Positions 22,532-31,713 of a stretch of 64,000 bases of DNA are shown piece by piece. Origin of the DNA: Paracoccaceae bacterium (GTDB taxonomy: Bacteria; Pseudomonadota; Alphaproteobacteria; Rhodobacterales; Rhodobacteraceae); the NCBI GenBank assembly GCA_026989355.1, contig JALSJM010000018.1, forward strand, positions 1-64,000. The letters run 5' to 3'. A program made the position numbers and the translations under genes. How positions within the stretch are numbered: the first letter of the stretch is position 1; each line of letters begins with the position of its first letter. The notes under the pieces were generated by a model. The model searched no databases. It was not told where the DNA came from and was given only the letters and a program-made list of their open reading frames with translations.

Positions 22532-24181
22532 CTATACCCTGTTGTCCAGCCAGGCGATCAGGCGGCGTGTCGAAGGGTCAAGCCCGTCGGCCGGGGTCCG
22601 CCCTTCCAGAACCGGGGCGAGTTGAAGCGCCAGCTCCTTGCCCAGTTCCACCCCCCACTGATCGAAGCTGTTGATCCCCAGGATTGTGCCCTCCACGAAC
22701 ACCCGGTGTTCGTAAAGTGCGATCAGCCGGCCAAGCGCGCGGGGTGTCAGACGGCGCAGCAGCAGCATTGTCGAAGGGCGGTTGCCCGGAAAGCTGCGGT
22801 GACGTGCCAGGCGCTCGAGCGTGTCGCCCGTCAGCCCCCGGGCCGACAACCGGGCGCGGGCCTCATCCAGGCTGCGCCCCAGCATCAGCGCCCTGGACTG
22901 TGCCAGCGCATTGGCCAGCAGCAGCCGGTGCTGGATGTCGCGGGCAGCGGTAGCTCCCGCGATATCGCCCGGCGTTTCCGGTTCGGCGATGGCGATGAAT
23001 TCGCAGGGAACGATATCGGTGCCCTGATGGATCAGCTGGAAGAAGGAATGCTGGCAGTTGGTGCCCGGCTCGCCCCACACCACCGGCCCCGAAGGCAGGG
23101 CAAGGGCTTCGCCCGAAAGCGTCACCCGCTTGCCGTTGCTTTCCATTTCAAGCTGCTGCAGATATGCCGGCAGGCGGGCCAGCGCATGGGCATAGGGCAG
23201 CACCGCACGAGTGGGAAAGCCCAGGACCTGCCGGTGCCAGATGCCGGTCAGCGCCAGGAGCACCGGCATGTTTTCGGCCAGCGGTGCGCTGCGGAAATGT
23301 TCGTCCATCGCATGCCCCCCGGCCAGGAAACCGGCAAAATCCCGGGGGCCGATGGCCAGCATCAGCGCCAGCCCGATCGGCCCCCAGAGCGAATAGCGAC
23401 CGCCCACGCTATCGGGAAAGTCGAAGACGCGATCCGGATCGATGCCGAATTCCGCTGCCCGTTCGGGATGGGCCGAAATCGCCACGAACTGCGCGCCGGG
23501 CCGCTCGACCGCCGCCGCCATCCAGGCCAGCGCGGCGCGGGCGTTTGTCATGGTTTCGATCGTGGTGAAGCTTTTCGACGCCACGATCACCAGGGTTTGC
23601 GCCGGATCGAGCGGGGCAAGGGTTTCCTGCAGATCGGCCGGATCGAGATTGGCCACGAAGTGGCAGCGCGGCCCGTCATGGAAAGACGCCAGCGCCCGGG
23701 TGGCCATGGCCGGCCCCAGATCCGAACCGCCGATGCCGATATTCACCACATCGCGGATCCGTCCGCCCTGGCCGCGGTATTCCCCGCGCCGCACCGTGCG
23801 GGCGAAACCCTCCATCCGCCGGCGGGTTTCAAGAACGAGATCCAGCACCGCCGCATCGATCCCCGGGGCGCCTGCTCCGTCGGGCAGGCGCAGTGCCCAA
23901 TGCAGCGCCGCGCGGTTTTCCGTTTCATTCACCGGCCGACCGGCAAACAGCGCATCGCGGCATGACGCGACCCCGGCCGCATCGGCCAGTTCGAGAAGCA
24001 GCGCGCGATCCTCTTCGCCGATCGCGGTCTTCGCGTAATCGAAGCGCATCGACAGCGCCTCGATCGCGAATCGAGTATCGCGCTGCGCCCCGGCCCCGAA
24101 CAGATCGGCGATCCGGCGCCCGCGCGCCGCGACGCCGGCCGCCCGAAGCCGTGCCCATATGTCCGGCGGCGCCCCTGTCAT
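22532..24181 (-). CDS. pgi: Glucose-6-phosphate isomerase
   Basis: 549 residues, normal for bacterial PGI. It shows VNIGIGGSDLGPAMATRAL near 145, SKSFTTIETMTNA near 200 (phosphate-binding loop), FSVGG-like DSVGGRYSLWGPIGLALML near 255, the catalytic Glu region GEPGTNCQHSFFQLIHQG near 370, and the C-terminal LGINSFDQWGVELGKELA with its lysine near 500. It interconverts glucose-6-phosphate and fructose-6-phosphate. It is the last gene of zwf-pgl-pgi and overlaps pgl by 4 nt. In this operon it probably cycles fructose-6-phosphate back into the Entner-Doudoroff route. Confidence 0.97.
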   Translation of the reverse strand: MTGAPPDIWARLRAAGVAARGRRIADLFGAGAQRDTRFAIEALSMRFDYAKTAIGEEDRALLLELADAAGVASCRDALFAGRPVNETENRAALHWALRLPDGAGAPGIDAAVLDLVLETRRRMEGFARTVRRGEYRGQGGRIRDVVNIGIGGSDLGPAMATRALASFHDGPRCHFVANLDPADLQETLAPLDPAQTLVIVASKSFTTIETMTNARAALAWMAAAVERPGAQFVAISAHPERAAEFGIDPDRVFDFPDSVGGRYSLWGPIGLALMLAIGPRDFAGFLAGGHAMDEHFRSAPLAENMPVLLALTGIWHRQVLGFPTRAVLPYAHALARLPAYLQQLEMESNGKRVTLSGEALALPSGPVVWGEPGTNCQHSFFQLIHQGTDIVPCEFIAIAEPETPGDIAGATAARDIQHRLLLANALAQSRALMLGRSLDEARARLSARGLTGDTLERLARHRSFPGNRPSTMLLLRRLTPRALGRLIALYEHRVFVEGTILGINSFDQWGVELGKELALQLAPVLEGRTPADGLDPSTRRLIAWLDNRV

Positions 24182-24852
24182 GGCGCCCAGTGGACTTCGG
24201 CATCATCCAGCACCACCAGCACCGGGGCCAGTGCCGGATCGCCGCTTTCCTGCGCCCGTCCGAGTGCTGCGCGCTTGGCCTCGCCGGTGATCGCAAGGTG
24301 AATGTCATAGGCCTGTCCGAGCACGGGCGCCGTCAGGGTAAGGCGCGGCTCGGGCACCGAGGGGGCTCGCATCGGCATCAGGATCGGCGCATCCGGCGCC
24401 AGTGCCGCGGCAAGGTTGTCACCATCGGGAAACAGCGAGGCGACATGCATGTCTTCGCCCATTCCCAGCAGCAGCACATCGATCGGCAGCAGCGGCGAGA
24501 TCCCGAGCGCCACATCGCCAACCGCGTCTTCGGGTGCGGAAGTATCGCACCAGTAGGGAATGAAGCGGGCCGCGGCGGCGGCCTCCTGCAACAGGTGGCG
24601 GCGGATCAGGCCTGCGTTCGAGCGCGGATCCTCCTCGGGCAGCCAGCGTTCGTCGGTCAGGATCACGTCAACGCGCTGCCAGTCCAGATGCACGGCGCAG
24701 AGGTCTTCGAAAACCGGCACAGGCGTGCTGCCGCCGGGCACCGCGAAGGTGACACGTTCGTTGCGCTTGAGATGATGCCGCAGCTGGCGGGCCAGGATTC
24801 GCGCGACATCCAGCGCCATGAGCTCGGAATCGGCGTATTCGTTAAAGTTCAT
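24178..24852 (-). CDS. pgl: 6-phosphogluconolactonase
   Basis: 224 residues of the DevB/SOL type. VTFAVPGGSTPVPVFEDL near 37-54, VDVILTDERWLPEEDPRSN near 63-82, and the loop DVLLLGMGEDMHVASLFP near 128-145 are the family motifs; the usual second-site reading is LGMGxDGHxASLFP, here ED at the G position. It hydrolyses 6-phosphogluconolactone made by Zwf. It overlaps zwf by 11 nt and pgi by 4 nt, so the three enzymes are tightly co-expressed. Confidence 0.95.
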   Translation of the reverse strand: MNFNEYADSELMALDVARILARQLRHHLKRNERVTFAVPGGSTPVPVFEDLCAVHLDWQRVDVILTDERWLPEEDPRSNAGLIRRHLLQEAAAAARFIPYWCDTSAPEDAVGDVALGISPLLPIDVLLLGMGEDMHVASLFPDGDNLAAALAPDAPILMPMRAPSVPEPRLTLTAPVLGQAYDIHLAITGEAKRAALGRAQESGDPALAPVLVVLDDAEVHWAP

Positions 24853-26302
24853 CCGCGATCTCCCGCCAGCGCCGGCCCTTCCGGTGCATCAGCATCAAAG
24901 CATCTTCCGGCCCCGAACTGAAGGGCTCGTAGGGCAGAGGTTCGTTGCCGCTTTCTTCCCAGGCGGCGATGACCGGATCGGTCCAGGCCCAGGCGGCCTC
25001 GACCTCGTCACCGCGCATGAACAGGGTCTGGTTGCCGCGGATCACATCCATGATCAGCCGCTCATAGGCATCGGGGATATCGGCCCTGTCCTCGCCGAGC
25101 GTCTCGGCAAAGCTCATGTCGAGCGGAACCTCGATCAGCCGCATGCCGCCCGGCCCCGGTTCCTTGATGGTGACGTTCAGCACGATGCCCTCGTTGGGCT
25201 GCAGGCGGATCACCAGCATGTTGCCGGACCGCCCGCCCTGACGGCCAAAGATCGAATGGGGCGGTTTCTTGAACACCACGGCGATTTCGCTGACACGCGC
25301 CTTCAGCCGCTTGCCGGTGCGCAGATAGAAGGGCGTGCCCGTCCAGCGCCAGTTCGAGATATGCGCCTTCAGAGCGATGAAGCTTTCGGTCAGCGAATCC
25401 GGGTTGTCCACATCCTCGCGATAGGAAGGAATGTCGCCCTTTCGCGTATATTGTCCGCGCACCAGATCCCCGGCCGACACCGGATCAAGGGCGCGGATCA
25501 CCTTCAGCTTTTCATCGCGCACCGCATCGGCCGCGAACATGCTGGGGGGTTCCATGGCGATCAGGCACAGCAGCTGCATCATGTGATTCTGCACCATGTC
25601 GCGCATGGCGCCGGCGCGGTCGTAATATTCGCCGCGCCCGGCCACCCCCACGGTTTCGGCCACGGTGATCTGGATATGATCCACATACCGGGCGTTCCAC
25701 AGCGGTTCGAACAGCGTATTGCCGAAGCGCACCACCATCAGGTTCTGCACCGTTTCCTTGCCCAGGTAATGATCGATCCGATAGATGTGGTGCTCGTCGA
25801 AGCAGCGTGCCAGCACCGCGTTCAGTTCGCGCGCACTCTGCAGATCGTGGCCGAAGGGCTTTTCCACCACCACCCGGGCCCCTGCACTGTTCAGGCCATG
25901 CTGCACCAGCCTCTCGGCAAGATCGGCAAACAGCCCCGGCCCGACCGAGAAATAGAACGCCCGGATCACCCCCTTGCGCAGCAGGCCACCCAGTTCCTTC
26001 CAGCCGGTGACGCCGCGCGCATCGAGTTGCACATAGTGGATGTGTTCCACGAAGGTGGCAACGGTTTCGGGGATCTGCTTGTTTTCGCTCACATGATCCC
26101 GGATCGCGGCGCGGACCATTTCGCGATAGGCGTCATGCCCGAGATCGGCCCGGGCGGCCCCGATGATCCGGGCCCCGGGCGGTATCTGTCCGGCCAGGTA
26201 GCGGCGATAGAGGCCGGGAATGATCTTGCGACACGCCAGATCGCCGGTGCCGCCGAAGATCACCAGATCGAAGGGGTCCACCGGTATCACGCGCGAAGCC
26301 AT
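24842..26302 (-). CDS. zwf: Glucose-6-phosphate 1-dehydrogenase
   Basis: 486 residues. The Rossmann start FDLVIFGGTGDLACRKIIPGLY (residues 11-32), catalytic segment YRIDHYLGKETVQNLMVVRF near 175-195 containing the conserved His and Lys, and FYLRTGKRLK near 335 are canonical. It oxidises glucose-6-phosphate with NADP+ or NAD+ to the lactone. It is the first gene of zwf-pgl-pgi. The 196-bp gap upstream is shared with a divergent radical SAM gene and should hold the promoters. Confidence 0.97.
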   Translation of the reverse strand: MASRVIPVDPFDLVIFGGTGDLACRKIIPGLYRRYLAGQIPPGARIIGAARADLGHDAYREMVRAAIRDHVSENKQIPETVATFVEHIHYVQLDARGVTGWKELGGLLRKGVIRAFYFSVGPGLFADLAERLVQHGLNSAGARVVVEKPFGHDLQSARELNAVLARCFDEHHIYRIDHYLGKETVQNLMVVRFGNTLFEPLWNARYVDHIQITVAETVGVAGRGEYYDRAGAMRDMVQNHMMQLLCLIAMEPPSMFAADAVRDEKLKVIRALDPVSAGDLVRGQYTRKGDIPSYREDVDNPDSLTESFIALKAHISNWRWTGTPFYLRTGKRLKARVSEIAVVFKKPPHSIFGRQGGRSGNMLVIRLQPNEGIVLNVTIKEPGPGGMRLIEVPLDMSFAETLGEDRADIPDAYERLIMDVIRGNQTLFMRGDEVEAAWAWTDPVIAAWEESGNEPLPYEPFSSGPEDALMLMHRKGRRWREIADEL

Positions 26303-26498
26303 CGCCCTGCCCTCCTGACACTGTGTTTCTTTTCCGCCTTCTTTCCCGCCGCCCCCTCCGTTCGGGCCGGCAGCAATGATACGGTGCGTGGCCGTTCGCG
26401 CCTGTTCACATCTGCATCAGGCCCTGCGCGCGGGGTTTGCAATTTCGCCGCACAGCATTAGCACGAAACGGTCAGAAGGATGCAAGAGGAATCGCCCG

Positions 26499-27461
26499 AT
26501 GGATCAGAGCCTGCGCTGCCGCCGCCACGTCACTGCCGGAAAGTTCCGGGATCCCGCCCTCACCGCCGGCGGCAACCCCCGCGCCACGGTAGCACTGAAG
26601 AGGCTTCGGACGCTCTGGTTCAATACCGGCACGCTGTGCAACATCGCCTGCGTGAACTGCTATATCGAAAGCTCGCCCGCCAATGACGCGCTGGTCTATC
26701 TCTCTCCCGACGAGGTGGCCCTTTATCTTGACGAGATCGCCGCGCTTGGCTGGCATGTGCCCGAGATCGGCTTTACCGGGGGCGAACCCTTCATGAATCC
26801 CGGTTTCAACCGGATGTGTCGCATGGCACTGGAGCGCGGGCACGCGGTGCTGGTGCTGACCAATGCCATGCAGCCGATGATGCGCCCGCAGGTTCAGGCC
26901 GGCATCCGCGCCCTGGCAAGGGAATTCGGCACGAAGATCACCTTTCGGGTATCGCTCGATCACTGGTCGGCCGAAAACCACGACGCCCTGCGCGGTGCGG
27001 GCAGTTTCGCACGCACGCTTCAGGGCATGCACTGGCTGCGCGACATCGGCGCCCGCCTGAATGTGGCCGGGCGCAGCCTGTGGAATGAATCCGAAGAGGA
27101 AACCCGCGCCGGATTTGCCGGCCTGTTCCGCATGCATGACTTCAATATCAACGCGCAAGACCCTGCACAAACTGTGATTTTCCCGGAAATAGATGAAAAT
27201 GCCGATGTGCCCGAGATTACCACTGCCTGCTGGGATATCCTTGGAAAGTCCCCCGACAGCGTGATGTGCGCCACCTCGCGCATGGTGGTCAAACGCAAGG
27301 GGGCGGCGCATCCGGTGGTGCTGTCCTGCACATTGCTGCCCTATGATCCGCAGTTCGAACTGGGCCGAACCCTGGCCGAATCCGCCGCCCGCCCGGTGGC
27401 TCTGAACCACCCTCATTGTGCGAAATTCTGCGTTCTGGGCGGTGCCAGCTGCTCGGCCTGA
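26499..27461 (+). CDS. Radical SAM protein of unknown function
   Basis: 320 residues from the ATG at 26499 (MDQSLRCRRHVTAG), which has AGAGGA about 9 nt upstream. The longer open frame has no such site. The [4Fe-4S]/SAM motif is CNIACVNC (CX3CX2C) near residue 48, followed by GFTGGEPFMN near 90, which corresponds to the GGE motif. A C-terminal group of cysteines (SCTLLPYDP, then HCAKFCVLGGASCSA) could bind an additional cluster, as in SPASM-type enzymes. No peptide precursor or obvious partner lies beside it: zwf is divergent and an HNH nuclease gene is convergent. The substrate is unknown. Confidence 0.8.
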   Translation: MDQSLRCRRHVTAGKFRDPALTAGGNPRATVALKRLRTLWFNTGTLCNIACVNCYIESSPANDALVYLSPDEVALYLDEIAALGWHVPEIGFTGGEPFMNPGFNRMCRMALERGHAVLVLTNAMQPMMRPQVQAGIRALAREFGTKITFRVSLDHWSAENHDALRGAGSFARTLQGMHWLRDIGARLNVAGRSLWNESEEETRAGFAGLFRMHDFNINAQDPAQTVIFPEIDENADVPEITTACWDILGKSPDSVMCATSRMVVKRKGAAHPVVLSCTLLPYDPQFELGRTLAESAARPVALNHPHCAKFCVLGGASCSA

Positions 27462-27497
27462 GGCGCCGCCGGAAGCGCGCGCCGCCCGCCGCGCGGC

Positions 27498-28103
27498 TCA
27501 GGCTTCGAGCTCCGCGTCCCAGTACAGGAAATCGAGCCAGCTTTCATGCAGGTGGTTGGGCGGAAACTTGCGGCCGATATTGCGCAGGGCCTCGGCATCG
27601 GGGCGCCGGGGCGAACGGTGCAGCCGCATTCCCGCCTCGCGCAGCGAGCGGGCGCCCTTGCGCAGGTTGCAGGGGCTGCAGGCCGCCACCACGTTTTCCC
27701 AGGTGGTGCGTCCGCCCCGGGCCCGCGGCACCACGTGATCGAAGGTCAGTTCGCCGCCGCGCGCTCCGCAATACTGGCAGGTGAACTCATCGCGCAGGAA
27801 CAGGTTGAAGCGGGTAAAGGCCACCCGGCTGCGCGGTTTCACATAGGATTTCAGCACCACCACCGAAGGAATGCGGATGCTCATCGAAGGGCTGTGCACC
27901 CTGGCATCGTATTCGGCCACGATATCCACCCTGTCAAGCCAGGCGGCTTTTACCGCCTCCTGCCAGGGCCAGAGCGACAGCGGGTAATAGGAAAGCGGGC
28001 GGTAATCGGCATTGAGAACCAGCGCCGGGTGCTGCTTCAGATGCCCTGGATGATGCACGAACGCGGTGCGAAAACAGTCTTGCTCTTCGGTCAGGGCCTG
28101 CAT
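27498..28103 (-). CDS. HNH endonuclease
   Basis: 201 residues from the ATG at 28103 ([12 protein letters not shown]). A promoter is visible whose start point would fall downstream of the longer candidate start at 28130, so the shorter one is chosen. The C-terminal HNH domain has zinc-type pairs CQYCG near 110 and CSPCNLRKG near 148 around [13 protein letters not shown] (the His of HNH) and WENVVAAC (the Asn). This is a common single-copy HNH protein of alphaproteobacteria, with function not established. No phage, restriction or toxin partner is adjacent. Confidence 0.85.
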   Translation of the reverse strand: MQALTEEQDCFRTAFVHHPGHLKQHPALVLNADYRPLSYYPLSLWPWQEAVKAAWLDRVDIVAEYDARVHSPSMSIRIPSVVVLKSYVKPRSRVAFTRFNLFLRDEFTCQYCGARGGELTFDHVVPRARGGRTTWENVVAACSPCNLRKGARSLREAGMRLHRSPRRPDAEALRNIGRKFPPNHLHESWLDFLYWDAELEA

Positions 28104-28129
28104 GATCCCGTTTACCCCTTTCCGGGACA

Positions 28130-28157
28130 ACTATATAAGGTGTGCCTGATCGTGCAA
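28130..28157 (-). promoter_or_regulatory. Promoter of the HNH endonuclease gene
   Basis: On the minus strand TTGCAC (28157-28152) and TATAGT (28135-28130) are 16 nt apart. The start of transcription would be near 28123, about 20 nt before the ATG at 28103. This AT-rich -10 stands out from the GC-rich surroundings. Confidence 0.55.
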
Positions 28158-28275
28158 GCCCCAGCATCTTCGCATGATGTTCAGCCCGGCCCCTGACGGA
28201 CGGAAATGTCCGGCTCTCTCCGCTCCTCCCCTGCCCCTCCCCCGCTCCGGCCTTCCCCGGCCATCCCGGGCACCC

Positions 28276-28971
28276 TCAGCCCAGGTGTTCGCGCAGAAAC
28301 GCCAGCGCCGCGCCCAGGCCGTCGGGGGCAATGCCGTGGCCGGTGCCCGGGCTGGTATGGGTGGAAACCGGAAAACCCGCGTCATGCAGCACGCGGGCGG
28401 CTTCGGGCATCGACTGGGGGGGCACCACGTCGTCGCGGTCGCCATGCACCAGCAGCACCGGAAAGCGGCTTTTCACCTCGGCGCCCAGATGTTCCGGCGC
28501 CAGCAGCCGACCGGAAAATCCGACCAGCCCGGCCACCGGGGCGGGGCGGCGCGGCAGCACGTGCAGGGCCATCATCGTACCCTGCGAAAAACCGATCACC
28601 GCCAGACGGTCGGGGGTGATCCCTTCGCGTTCTGTCACCTGATCCAGAAAGGCGTCCAGATCGATCGCCGCCTGCGCCATGCCCGACATGGCCTGTGCAG
28701 CGCTCGAACCATCGATCCACGGGATCGGAAACCACTGATGACCGGCCGGATTGACGGCGCTTCTTTCGGGCGCATCGGGGGCGATGAATACCGTGTCGGG
28801 AAGCTGCGGGGCCAGAGGTTCGGCCAGGCCCAGAAGATCAGCCCCGTCAGCCCCGTAGCCGTGCAGGAAGACCACAACCGATTCCCCCCGCCCCGAAGCT
28901 GCCGCCCGGCGCTTGAAGCGCAGTGCGCGGGGGGCTGCAGCAGTCTTGTCCTTGTCGGCGGTTTCGCCCAT
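28276..28971 (-). CDS. Alpha/beta hydrolase, phospholipase/carboxylesterase family
   Basis: 231 residues from the ATG at 28971 (MGETADKDKTAAAP). The carboxylesterase-2 type fold shows VVFLHGYGADGADLLGLA near 33-50, the nucleophile elbow GFSQGT near 125, the acid in LVHGDRDDVVP near 175 and the histidine in GTGHGI near 210, a complete Ser-Asp-His triad. Family enzymes hydrolyse short-chain esters or deacylate proteins or lysolipids. The gene starts 1 nt after the stop of an AlkA-like gene and belongs to the same run of overlapping genes as cbiD-cobK; no functional link is evident. Confidence 0.85.
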   Translation of the reverse strand: MGETADKDKTAAAPRALRFKRRAAASGRGESVVVFLHGYGADGADLLGLAEPLAPQLPDTVFIAPDAPERSAVNPAGHQWFPIPWIDGSSAAQAMSGMAQAAIDLDAFLDQVTEREGITPDRLAVIGFSQGTMMALHVLPRRPAPVAGLVGFSGRLLAPEHLGAEVKSRFPVLLVHGDRDDVVPPQSMPEAARVLHDAGFPVSTHTSPGTGHGIAPDGLGAALAFLREHLG

Positions 28972-28972
28972 C

Positions 28973-29611
28973 TCACCTGATCCCTTCCCGTTGTTTCGCC
29001 ACCCGGTAATAGGCCCACAGCATCCGCGCCGCAACCGCCCGCCACGGGGCCCAGGCCCTGGCCATTTCGCGCAAGGCGTGCCCCTGCGGGCGTTCGGGCA
29101 GCCCGAACAGCAGGCGGGTGGCTTCCTGCAGGGCCAGATCGGCGGGCGCAAAGACATCGGCACGCCCAAGCGCGAACATGGCATAGATCTCGGCGCTCCA
29201 GCGGCCGATTCCGGGCACGGCCGTCAGGGTGGCAATTACCTGGTCAAGGGGGGCTGCACGCAGGGCGGCGAAATCGATGCCGGCGGCGGCCAGCGCCCGG
29301 GCATAGCGGATCTTCGGACGGCTGAGGCCGCAGGCGCGCAGGGCTTGTTCATCGGCTGCGGCGATCGCTTCGGCCGTGACAAGCCCGCCCGAGCTCATCC
29401 GCTTCCAGATCGAATCGGCCGCTGCCACCGAAAGCTGCTGGCTGACAATGATGTTGAGCAGCGCCGCAAAGCCGTCGGGGCGGCGGCGCAGCGGTGGCAG
29501 GCCGGTGATTGCCAGGGCCTCGGCAAGGCGGGGCTCACGCGCGGCAAGCCATTCCGCCCCCTCGCGCAGGCAGCCGGGGCCCAGGATGATCCGTTCTTTC
29601 ATGGGGGTCAT
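28973..29611 (-). CDS. DNA-3-methyladenine glycosylase, AlkA-like (HhH-GPD)
   Basis: 212 residues from the ATG at 29611, which overlaps the cobK stop by 4 nt and is therefore preferred to a longer start. The HhH-GPD core is visible: FAALLNIIVSQQLSVAAADSIW near 45-66, and the helix-hairpin-helix LTAVPGIGRWSAEIYAMFALGR near 125-145, with the catalytic aspartate in ADVFAPADLALQ. It removes alkylated purines from DNA in base-excision repair. The N-terminal beta domain of E. coli AlkA is absent, as is usual for the short form. Confidence 0.87.
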   Translation of the reverse strand: MTPMKERIILGPGCLREGAEWLAAREPRLAEALAITGLPPLRRRPDGFAALLNIIVSQQLSVAAADSIWKRMSSGGLVTAEAIAAADEQALRACGLSRPKIRYARALAAAGIDFAALRAAPLDQVIATLTAVPGIGRWSAEIYAMFALGRADVFAPADLALQEATRLLFGLPERPQGHALREMARAWAPWRAVAARMLWAYYRVAKQREGIR

Positions 29612-30375
29612 GGCAGCTCTGCCCGCGCGTTGCACAGGCTGCGCACCCAGGCGAGCGCCTTTTCCACGCTCTCGACCGGTGTCACCCCCGGCGGGGGTGC
29701 GGGGCGACTTATCATCAGCACGGGCAGACCAAGCATGCGCGCCGCCTCAAGCTTGGGGCGGCTGCCCTGCCCGCCCGAATTGCGGGTAACCAGCCAGTCG
29801 ATTCCACGCTTGCGCATCAGGGCGATCTCGTCGGCCACGGTGAATGGCGGACGATCCACCAGATATTCGCCACCCGGCAGCGGAAAGGGGGCGCGGGGCG
29901 GATCGATGCGCCGGCAGATCAGGCGCCGCCCGGAAAGGTTGGCAAAGCGCTCAAGGTGCTGCGGGCCGGTGGCCAGGAACACCGTGGCGCCCTCGGGAAT
30001 GTGCTCGGCGGCCGCCCCTTCGTGATCGACGCATGTCCAGCGGTCACCCGGTGCCGGTGTCCAGGGTGGGCGCAGCAACTGCAGACAGGGCAGGCCGCGG
30101 GCCCGGCAGACATCCGCCGTGCGCCGGCTGATGCGGTCGGCAAAGGGATGCGTGGCATCAAGCACTGCAGCAATTCGCTCTGCCTTCAGAAAAGCCTCGA
30201 AACCGGCGCGCCCGCCGAAGCCGCCCACGCGTGTCGGCAGATCCAGATCCAGCGGCTGTCGGGTTGCCCCGGCCAGCGAGGCAATCGCGGCCACCTCCGG
30301 GATCGCGGCCAGTTCCCGGGCCAGTTCCCGGGCCTCTCCGGTGCCGGCAAGCAGCAGAAGGCGGACAGGCTTCAC
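29608..30375 (-). CDS. cobK: Precorrin-6A reductase (CobK/CbiJ family)
   Basis: 255 residues. It begins VRLLLLAGTGEARELARELA (dinucleotide-binding Rossmann start) and contains VLDATHPFADRISRRTADVC near 90 and a C-terminal LVTRNSGGQGSRPKLEAARMLGLP. It reduces precorrin-6A with NADPH in corrin-ring synthesis. It overlaps cbiD upstream and the AlkA-like gene downstream by 4 nt each. The start is fixed by the cbiD overlap. Confidence 0.92.
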   Translation of the reverse strand: MKPVRLLLLAGTGEARELARELAAIPEVAAIASLAGATRQPLDLDLPTRVGGFGGRAGFEAFLKAERIAAVLDATHPFADRISRRTADVCRARGLPCLQLLRPPWTPAPGDRWTCVDHEGAAAEHIPEGATVFLATGPQHLERFANLSGRRLICRRIDPPRAPFPLPGGEYLVDRPPFTVADEIALMRKRGIDWLVTRNSGGQGSRPKLEAARMLGLPVLMISRPAPPPGVTPVESVEKALAWVRSLCNARAELP

Positions 30376-31553
30376 CGGCTGTTCTCCGGGTTGGTCTCCG
30401 GATCGGGGGAAGGTGCGTTTGTGCCCGCTTCCCTGGCTTGCGCGTCTTTCGGCCCCGACCGCGTTTTGCCTTCGGTCGCATCCGCCCCGGCCGGAGCGCG
30501 CACGATGATTGCCCCGGTGCGGTCAACGATCACCAGATCCGCCACAACCGGCGCATCGCCAAGCATCCCACGCAGCACGCAAAGCGCCCGCCTGGCAATG
30601 GCATCAGCAAGTGTTTTACCTGCAATTTCATATGCTTCTAGGGCGGTATTCACGTTCGCAATCCGTCTGTCTCCGGTCCATTCGGCAAGCTGTTCGAAGT
30701 TCACCCGGCTGCGTTTGGAATGCAGATCACCGGCCCCCTGTGCAAGCTTGGCCATCTTGCCGATACCGCCGCCGATGGTCAGGCGCGGCACCGGATGACG
30801 GCGCAGGTATTTCACCAGCCCGCCGACGAAATCCCCCATGTCGAGCATCGCTGCCTCGGGCAGATCGTAAAGCCTGCGCACCGCCCGTTCGCTGGTGGCG
30901 CCGGTGCAGCCGGCCACATGAGCAATGCCGGTGGCGCGGGCCACATCGATGCCCCGGTGAATCGAAGCGATCCAGGCCGCACAGGAAAAGGGCCGCACGA
31001 TGCCCGTAGTGCCCAGAATTGACAGACCGCCGACGATACCAAGACGCGGATTCCAGGTGCGCCGGGCAATCTCGGCACCGCCCGGAATTGATATTGTAAT
31101 CTCTGTTTCTGCCTGTTTTCCGTATATTGCAGCAATCTCTTCAACTTGTTCCCGGATCATTTCCCGGGGTTTCGGATTGATCGCCGGTTCGCCCGGTGCA
31201 ACCGGCAGGCCGGGTTTGGTAACCACCCCCACCCCCGCGCCCGCGCGAAAGACGATCCCCCCGGATGCCGGCGCCACCCGGACACGGATTTCGCAGCCAT
31301 GGGTGACATCCGGATCATCGCCCGCATCCTTGACGATGCCGGCTTCGGCCCAGCCGGGGCCCCGGCGCGGATTTGTCACCGTGAATTCGGGCTGCTCTCC
31401 GCCCGGCAGGGTGATCCGCACTGTCTCGGGAAAGGCGCCACCCCAGAGCGCCTGCAGGGCCGCGCGGGTGGCAGCGGCGGCACAGGCTCCGGTTGTCCAG
31501 CCCCGACGCAATGCCGGCGCCGGATCCGACCTATGAGAGGCAGGTGCATTCAT
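30372..31553 (-). CDS. cbiD: Cobalt-precorrin-5B (C1)-methyltransferase
   Basis: 393 residues. The N-terminal RRGWTTGACAAAATRAALQAL (after residue 17) and GGIVFRAGAGVGVVTKPGLP near 95-115, GGLSILGTTGIVRPFSC near 195, and the region GFVGGLVKYL-like GDFVGGLVKYLRRHPVPRLTIGGG near 255 are typical CbiD. It methylates C-1 and replaces CobF in organisms that lack it. The last 40 residues are low complexity (PDPETNPE). It is divergent from cobA-cobB, so the corrin genes here form two facing-away units around a 160-bp gap. Confidence 0.92.
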   Translation of the reverse strand: MNAPASHRSDPAPALRRGWTTGACAAAATRAALQALWGGAFPETVRITLPGGEQPEFTVTNPRRGPGWAEAGIVKDAGDDPDVTHGCEIRVRVAPASGGIVFRAGAGVGVVTKPGLPVAPGEPAINPKPREMIREQVEEIAAIYGKQAETEITISIPGGAEIARRTWNPRLGIVGGLSILGTTGIVRPFSCAAWIASIHRGIDVARATGIAHVAGCTGATSERAVRRLYDLPEAAMLDMGDFVGGLVKYLRRHPVPRLTIGGGIGKMAKLAQGAGDLHSKRSRVNFEQLAEWTGDRRIANVNTALEAYEIAGKTLADAIARRALCVLRGMLGDAPVVADLVIVDRTGAIIVRAPAGADATEGKTRSGPKDAQAREAGTNAPSPDPETNPENSR

Positions 31554-31713
31554 GCGCCGACGTTAGGCCCTCGAAGCGCCTTGCGCAATTGCTCTTTGTT
31601 CACGGGACAAGGGAGCGCGGCACAGGGAGGGGCGCCGGCATGACAGGTGACGGACCGCCACAGACCCTCACTTCCGGCTTTTCGCCCGCCGGCCGCCGGG
31701 CCATAAGGGGGAC

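Noticed and set aside
31554-31713. Cobalamin riboswitch between cbiD and cobA
   Set aside because: I looked for the conserved B12-box type sequence and did not see it on either strand.
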